Translations under genes and position numbers: made by a program | The notes under the pieces: generated by a model | The model's input: the letters and a program-made list of their open reading frames with translations, nothing else | The model's database searches: none | What the model was told of the DNA's origin: nothing | Shown here: positions 14,089 through 24,541 of the stretch, one piece after another | How the letters are laid out: every line of letters starts with the position of its first letter | Numbering within the stretch: the stretch's first letter is position 1 | Assembly (NCBI GenBank): GCA_018260375.1 | Contig: JAGLBF010000020.1 | Location: 1-24,541 of the forward strand | DNA from: Deinococcus sp. | GTDB lineage: Bacteria; Deinococcota; Deinococci; Deinococcales; Deinococcaceae | Reading direction: 5' to 3' | Length of the DNA: 24,541 bases

Positions 14089-14496
14089 ATGACCCAGCCT
14101 GAAGCTAGTCTCACTACGCCGCAGCGCGTACAAGTGGCGCTCATCGCCCACGACCACAAAAAATCTGAGCTGGGCGCCTTTGTAGCGCAGTACAAAAGTA
14201 CATTTTCACGCTTTAGCCTGGTGGCAACGGGTACCACGGGCGCGGTGTTGCAACAGCACACGGGCCTGGAGATTGAGCGGGTGCTGTCGGGGCCACTGGG
14301 CGGCGACCAACAGATTGGAGCACGTATCGCCACCGAAAGCGTGCGGGCGGTGTTCTTTTTTCGTGACCCGCTTACCGCTCAGCCCCACGAACCCGATGTG
14401 TCAGCACTGTTGCGTCTGTGCGACGTGCATAACACACCGCTCGCGACCAACCTTTCTACGGCTGAGGCGCTAGTGTTGTGGTTGGGAAACTTGTAA
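14089..14496 (+). CDS. mgsA: Methylglyoxal synthase
   Basis: Converts dihydroxyacetone phosphate to methylglyoxal and phosphate, a bypass of lower glycolysis used under phosphate limitation or sugar-phosphate stress. The 135-aa protein keeps every catalytic residue, each shifted by two from E. coli: H21 (IAHDHKK), D73 (SGPLGGDQQIGA), D93 (FFRDPL), H100 and D103 (QPHEPDV). ATGTTG (46-51) and CDVHNTPLATN (111-121) complete the family pattern. The start is fixed by the TACACT box 6 nt upstream, giving a leaderless mRNA. It lies between mdh and rpoB without an obvious operon partner and has no clear terminator. Confidence 0.95.
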   Translation: MTQPEASLTTPQRVQVALIAHDHKKSELGAFVAQYKSTFSRFSLVATGTTGAVLQQHTGLEIERVLSGPLGGDQQIGARIATESVRAVFFFRDPLTAQPHEPDVSALLRLCDVHNTPLATNLSTAEALVLWLGNL

Positions 14497-14599
14497 AAAG
14501 GCGCGAGGCTGAGCAAAGGGGCCTACTCTCCTGTACAACAGGAAAGTTTCCAGTCTGCTTGTATGCGTGTCTGGTTGTCTGACTTGTCTGGCGTTGCTC

Positions 14600-14628
14600 T
14601 TGCATTTGCCGGTGCCATGCGCTACAAT
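14600..14628 (+). promoter_or_regulatory. rpoB promoter
   Basis: TTGCAT (14600-14605), a 17-nt spacer and TACAAT (14623-14628): the best housekeeping-sigma promoter in the window. Expected start of transcription is near 14635. Confidence 0.75.
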
Positions 14629-14725
14629 ACCTGTTCGCTAGCCATGATGGGCTGGTGGGGAGCCAGTTTGAAGCAGCTTTGGCAAGCACTCCACAATTGA
14701 GTAACTTTCTCCGGAGGGGGGCTTA

Positions 14726-14839
14726 GTGCCTTTCTCCACGTTGTCGTGCCGCGTTTTTAGTATGTTTTCTTTGGTATTTGCCCCAGATCATGTTCACAAG
14801 CCACATTCAACACCGCACCATTCAACAAGTACGAGGTAG
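14726..14839 (+). CDS. possible 37-aa leader ORF of rpoB
   Basis: GTG at 14726 is preceded by GGAGG (14713-14717) with an 8-nt gap and opens a 37-codon frame. The frame stops at TAG (14837-14839), inside the rpoB ribosome-binding region and 2 nt before the rpoB ATG. That layout would couple its translation to rpoB. The peptide starts PFSTLSCRVFSMFSLVF after the initiator and ends in a His/Ser/Thr-rich tail; I recognise no family. A random frame of this length is not rare, and codon choice is unlike the neighbouring genes, so it may be fortuitous. Confidence 0.25.
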   Translation: MPFSTLSCRVFSMFSLVFAPDHVHKPHSTPHHSTSTR

Positions 14840-14841
14840 GC

Positions 14842-18288
<3,447 letters not shown>

Positions 18289-18737
18289 CACGCTGACGAG
18301 TAATGACAGGTGATGAAAGGTCGCATAAGAATAGCCCGCATTCGTCATTCATCATCTGTCTAGAACCTAAGAAACACCCTAAAGCGCTAAGAGAGCATGG
18401 AGACGGGAGCATGATGAGCTAACAGAGTGTGAATATCAACCGGAGTAGGCTGCAAAGCAGGTGCTTCACATGCTGCTGTCTGTCTGCGTCTTGTATTCAG
18501 GTCTGGGTGGTGCCATCAGAGGACTTGCCCAAGCAGATACATGGATACATAGCTGCATAGGAATATGCTCCTGCCGCGCTTTTCTGTGACGTTTTCTCTA
18601 GCCACGCTTTACCGGTGACCTCCTGATAACCTTTTCTTTTAGTTCTGCAGTATTGCTCTTGAATATCTCTATTTTGGCGCTGGTAGGTGCTTTACTCTCT
18701 ACCATTTACCCACCACCATCTTCTCCGAAGGAGAACC
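18289..18737. other. 449-bp rpoB-rpoC intergenic region
   Basis: GACAGGTGATGAA (18305-18317) and TTCATCATCTGTC (18348-18360) form 13-nt arms with one mismatch around 30 nt, starting 16 nt after the rpoB stop. There is no T-run, so it is more likely an attenuator or processing hairpin than a terminator. The rest holds no A or B repeat, no convincing gene and no clear promoter; TTGAAT at 18659 lacks a good -10 partner. The rpoC ribosome-binding site ends the region. Confidence 0.5.
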
Positions 18738-23321
<4,584 letters not shown>

Positions 23322-23343
23322 ATCCCCTTAACCGTCCTCCGCC

Positions 23344-23370
23344 CCCCGCCCGTGTGGTGGGGTTTTTTTT
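23344..23370 (+). terminator. rpoC terminator
   Basis: CCCCGCC (23344-23350), loop CGTGT and GGTGGGG (23356-23362), with one G-T pair, followed by eight T residues (23363-23370). Confidence 0.88.
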
Positions 23371-23491
23371 GTTGCTCAGAGTAGCGCCAATAACAACGCC
23401 TGATAAGGATTCTGATTAATTAGTTATAAGTATATCTTCTTAGTTTGCCATAGGGCAGGCAACTAGGGTAGTCAGAGTACATCGAATTAAA

Positions 23492-23568
23492 CGGAATCCG
23501 TATGCTGTTCCCACTCGCATCCGCTCGGATTGATTCGGAAGTACGCCAAATCAATCGGAATCCGTATG
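23492..23568 (+). repeat. B element, copy B2
   Basis: Positions 23497-23567 match B1 (9723-9793) at 70 of 71 bases; the one change (T to C) breaks a pair in the 11-bp stem. Copy B2 is bounded by identical 13-bp direct repeats CGGAATCCGTATG (23492-23504 and 23556-23568). ATACGGATT follows at 23587. It lies between the convergent rpoC and coaX genes. Confidence 0.8.
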
Positions 23569-23601
23569 ACTGCGTTCTTGTTGCTTATACGGATTGTGAT
23601 T

Positions 23602-24381
23602 TTAACGACTTGCCCACAGTTCTATTAAGCCGCGCAAAGTGAGCGTTTCATCATAAAAATCAATCTCTTGGCAGATGCCTTCTATGGTACGGGCAAAGCC
23701 GCCTGTGGCGATGGCGACAGTGGGGCCGCTTAGTTCGGCGCGGATGCGGCGCAGCAGGCCGTCAACCATCTCAGCGTAACCGTAGACCAGGCCCGATTGC
23801 AGGGCATGCACGGTGTCTTTGCCGATGGCACTTGTGGGCGCGGTCAGGGCCACGCGCGGTAGCTTGGCAGCGCGGGCAAAGAGCGCGTCAGCCGACACCT
23901 GCGCCCCCGTAGCCAGTATGCCGCCCAGAAAGCGGCGTCCCCTGGCAATCACATCAAAGTTGGTGCTGGTGCCAAAATCAACCACCACGGCGTACTCGTG
24001 GTTGCCCAAGTAGCGCTCAGCACCAAAGAGGTTGCACAGCCTGTCAGCTCCTACGGCTTCTGGTGTGCTCAATTCTACTCGCACGTCGGGGAGGGTTGCG
24101 GCACTGACCGCAAAGGTTTCTAACCCGAAGTGGCGCTTGAGGGCCAGGGCGTAGTTTTCGCCTGCGGGCGGGGCCACGCTGCTCATCACTGCGCTGCGCG
24201 GCATGGGTGCGCCTGATAGGTTGAGCAGGCCGTAGAGTTTGAGTGCCAGGTCATCAGGCAGATGCTCGCGGTTGGTACGCACGCGCCAGGTATGCGTCAG
24301 GTTGTGCTGCTCATCGGCAAGGCCCAGCACTGTGCTGGTGTTGCCAATGTCAATAGCGAGCAGGGGAAAGCGGGAGGCCAT
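23602..24381 (-). CDS. coaX: Type III pantothenate kinase
   Basis: Phosphorylates pantothenate, the first committed step of coenzyme A synthesis. The 259-aa protein belongs to the ASKHA fold. The phosphate-1 loop is AIDIGNTST (9-17), GADRLCN (111-117) carries the substrate-binding motif, and VVDFGTSTNFD (133-143) is the second phosphate loop. ATGGFA (226-231) is the adenosine-side motif. In the second loop the usual GTATT reads GTSTN, a mild change. The start at 24381 is fixed by TTGCCC-17-TATCAT ending 7 nt before it, and by the family N-terminus. A longer in-frame reading begins inside a B repeat at 24528 and is spurious. It is a single gene, convergent with rpoC. Confidence 0.94.
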   Translation of the reverse strand: MASRFPLLAIDIGNTSTVLGLADEQHNLTHTWRVRTNREHLPDDLALKLYGLLNLSGAPMPRSAVMSSVAPPAGENYALALKRHFGLETFAVSAATLPDVRVELSTPEAVGADRLCNLFGAERYLGNHEYAVVVDFGTSTNFDVIARGRRFLGGILATGAQVSADALFARAAKLPRVALTAPTSAIGKDTVHALQSGLVYGYAEMVDGLLRRIRAELSGPTVAIATGGFARTIEGICQEIDFYDETLTLRGLIELWASR

Positions 24382-24388
24382 GCGCCAA

Positions 24389-24417
24389 ATGATAGAGGCT
24401 GGGGCAGAGCGGGGCAA
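24389..24417 (-). promoter_or_regulatory. coaX promoter (leaderless)
   Basis: On the minus strand TTGCCC (24417-24412), a 17-nt spacer and TATCAT (24394-24389) end 7 nt before the coaX ATG. No Shine-Dalgarno sequence is present. Confidence 0.65.
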
Positions 24418-24489
24418 ATGCAGGCGGCGCGCAACGTGGCAAGGCAAAGGGGGGTGTAAAGGCTTGTCTGACTGCGCTGGAATAGAGCT

Positions 24490-24541
24490 CATACGGATTC
24501 CGATTGATTTGGCGTACTTCCGAATCAATCCGAGCGGATGC
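24490..24541 (-). repeat. B element, copy B3, cut by the window edge
   Basis: The reverse complement of these 52 bases is identical to 23517-23568 in B2, including the loop and both stem arms. The remainder of the element should lie beyond the window. It stands upstream of coaX in inverted orientation to B2, so coaX is bracketed by inverted B copies. Confidence 0.8.

Larger units (their letters stand above)
14497..14841. other. 345-bp region upstream of rpoB
   Basis: Contains a strong promoter (14600-14628), an implied leader of roughly 205 nt, a palindrome CTCCGGAG (14709-14716) that includes a ribosome-binding-site-like GGAGG, and a possible 37-codon leader ORF ending at the rpoB ribosome-binding site. 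Confidence 0.6.

Noticed and set aside
14530..14542. CCTGT-ACA-ACAGG hairpin after mgsA as a terminator
   Set aside because: Only five pairs and no following T-run.
18303..18422. 39-codon ORF in the rpoB-rpoC gap
   Set aside because: Begins within one arm of the inverted repeat with no Shine-Dalgarno sequence and no coding-like composition.
18687..18737. in-frame upstream GTG start for rpoC
   Set aside because: No ribosome-binding site, and the beta' N-terminus normally begins at the MKDFSKVKI position.
23602..24528. longer coaX reading starting at 24528
   Set aside because: The extra 49 codons begin inside the B3 repeat and cross the leaderless promoter; the same repeat creates a similar false start near 9756.

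Overview
The window reads as chromosomal housekeeping DNA from a member of the Deinococcota, most likely Deinococcus or a close relative. Three things point there. RpoB and RpoC closely resemble the Thermus/Deinococcus subunits, and RpoC carries the large lineage-specific insert after its N-terminal zinc ribbon. The malate dehydrogenase is strikingly Thermus-like. Many genes have a TANNNT -10 box only 6-10 nt before the start codon and no Shine-Dalgarno sequence, which is the leaderless arrangement described for Deinococcus. No phage, plasmid, IS transposase or CRISPR array is visible; I assign these lineage statements from recognised sequence features, not from a search.

Layout, left to right. 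On the minus strand: rny (RNase Y), icd (NADP isocitrate dehydrogenase), a 79-aa LEA-like helical protein, a dsbA-dsbB disulfide-forming pair, thiN (thiamine diphosphokinase) and an orphan ABC ATPase. Then, divergently on the plus strand, a FecCD-type permease overlapping its FecE/BtuD-type ATPase, and a ChrA chromate transporter. Two tRNA genes (Asp-GTC then Phe-GAA) lie on the minus strand. The plus strand continues with rplS, mdh, mgsA (methylglyoxal synthase), rpoB and rpoC, and the window closes with coaX (type III pantothenate kinase) on the minus strand.

How the genes relate. icd and mdh are TCA-cycle enzymes but lie far apart as separate units. DsbA oxidises exported proteins and DsbB reoxidises it; the genes are 5 nt apart. 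The permease and ATPase genes overlap by ATGA and form an importer core for siderophore or cobalamin, without a binding protein in view. rpoB and rpoC are consecutive but separated by an unusually long 449-nt gap, and rpoB has a leader of about 200 nt containing a possible small ORF that ends at the rpoB ribosome-binding site.

The most interesting material is intergenic. A dispersed non-coding repeat family (called A here; motifs ATACGGAYT, TTCATTCCAGYAC, GCCTGCGCTACC, CTGACCTTCTTT) occurs in at least six copies or partial copies in four gene gaps. A second element (B, 71 bp, with an 11-bp stem and 7-nt loop) occurs three times. One A copy between fecE and chrA is split by about 140 bp made of another A fragment plus a B element, so the repeats are nested. 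Several short tandem duplications sit in promoters or just past stop codons, notably at thiN and dsbB.
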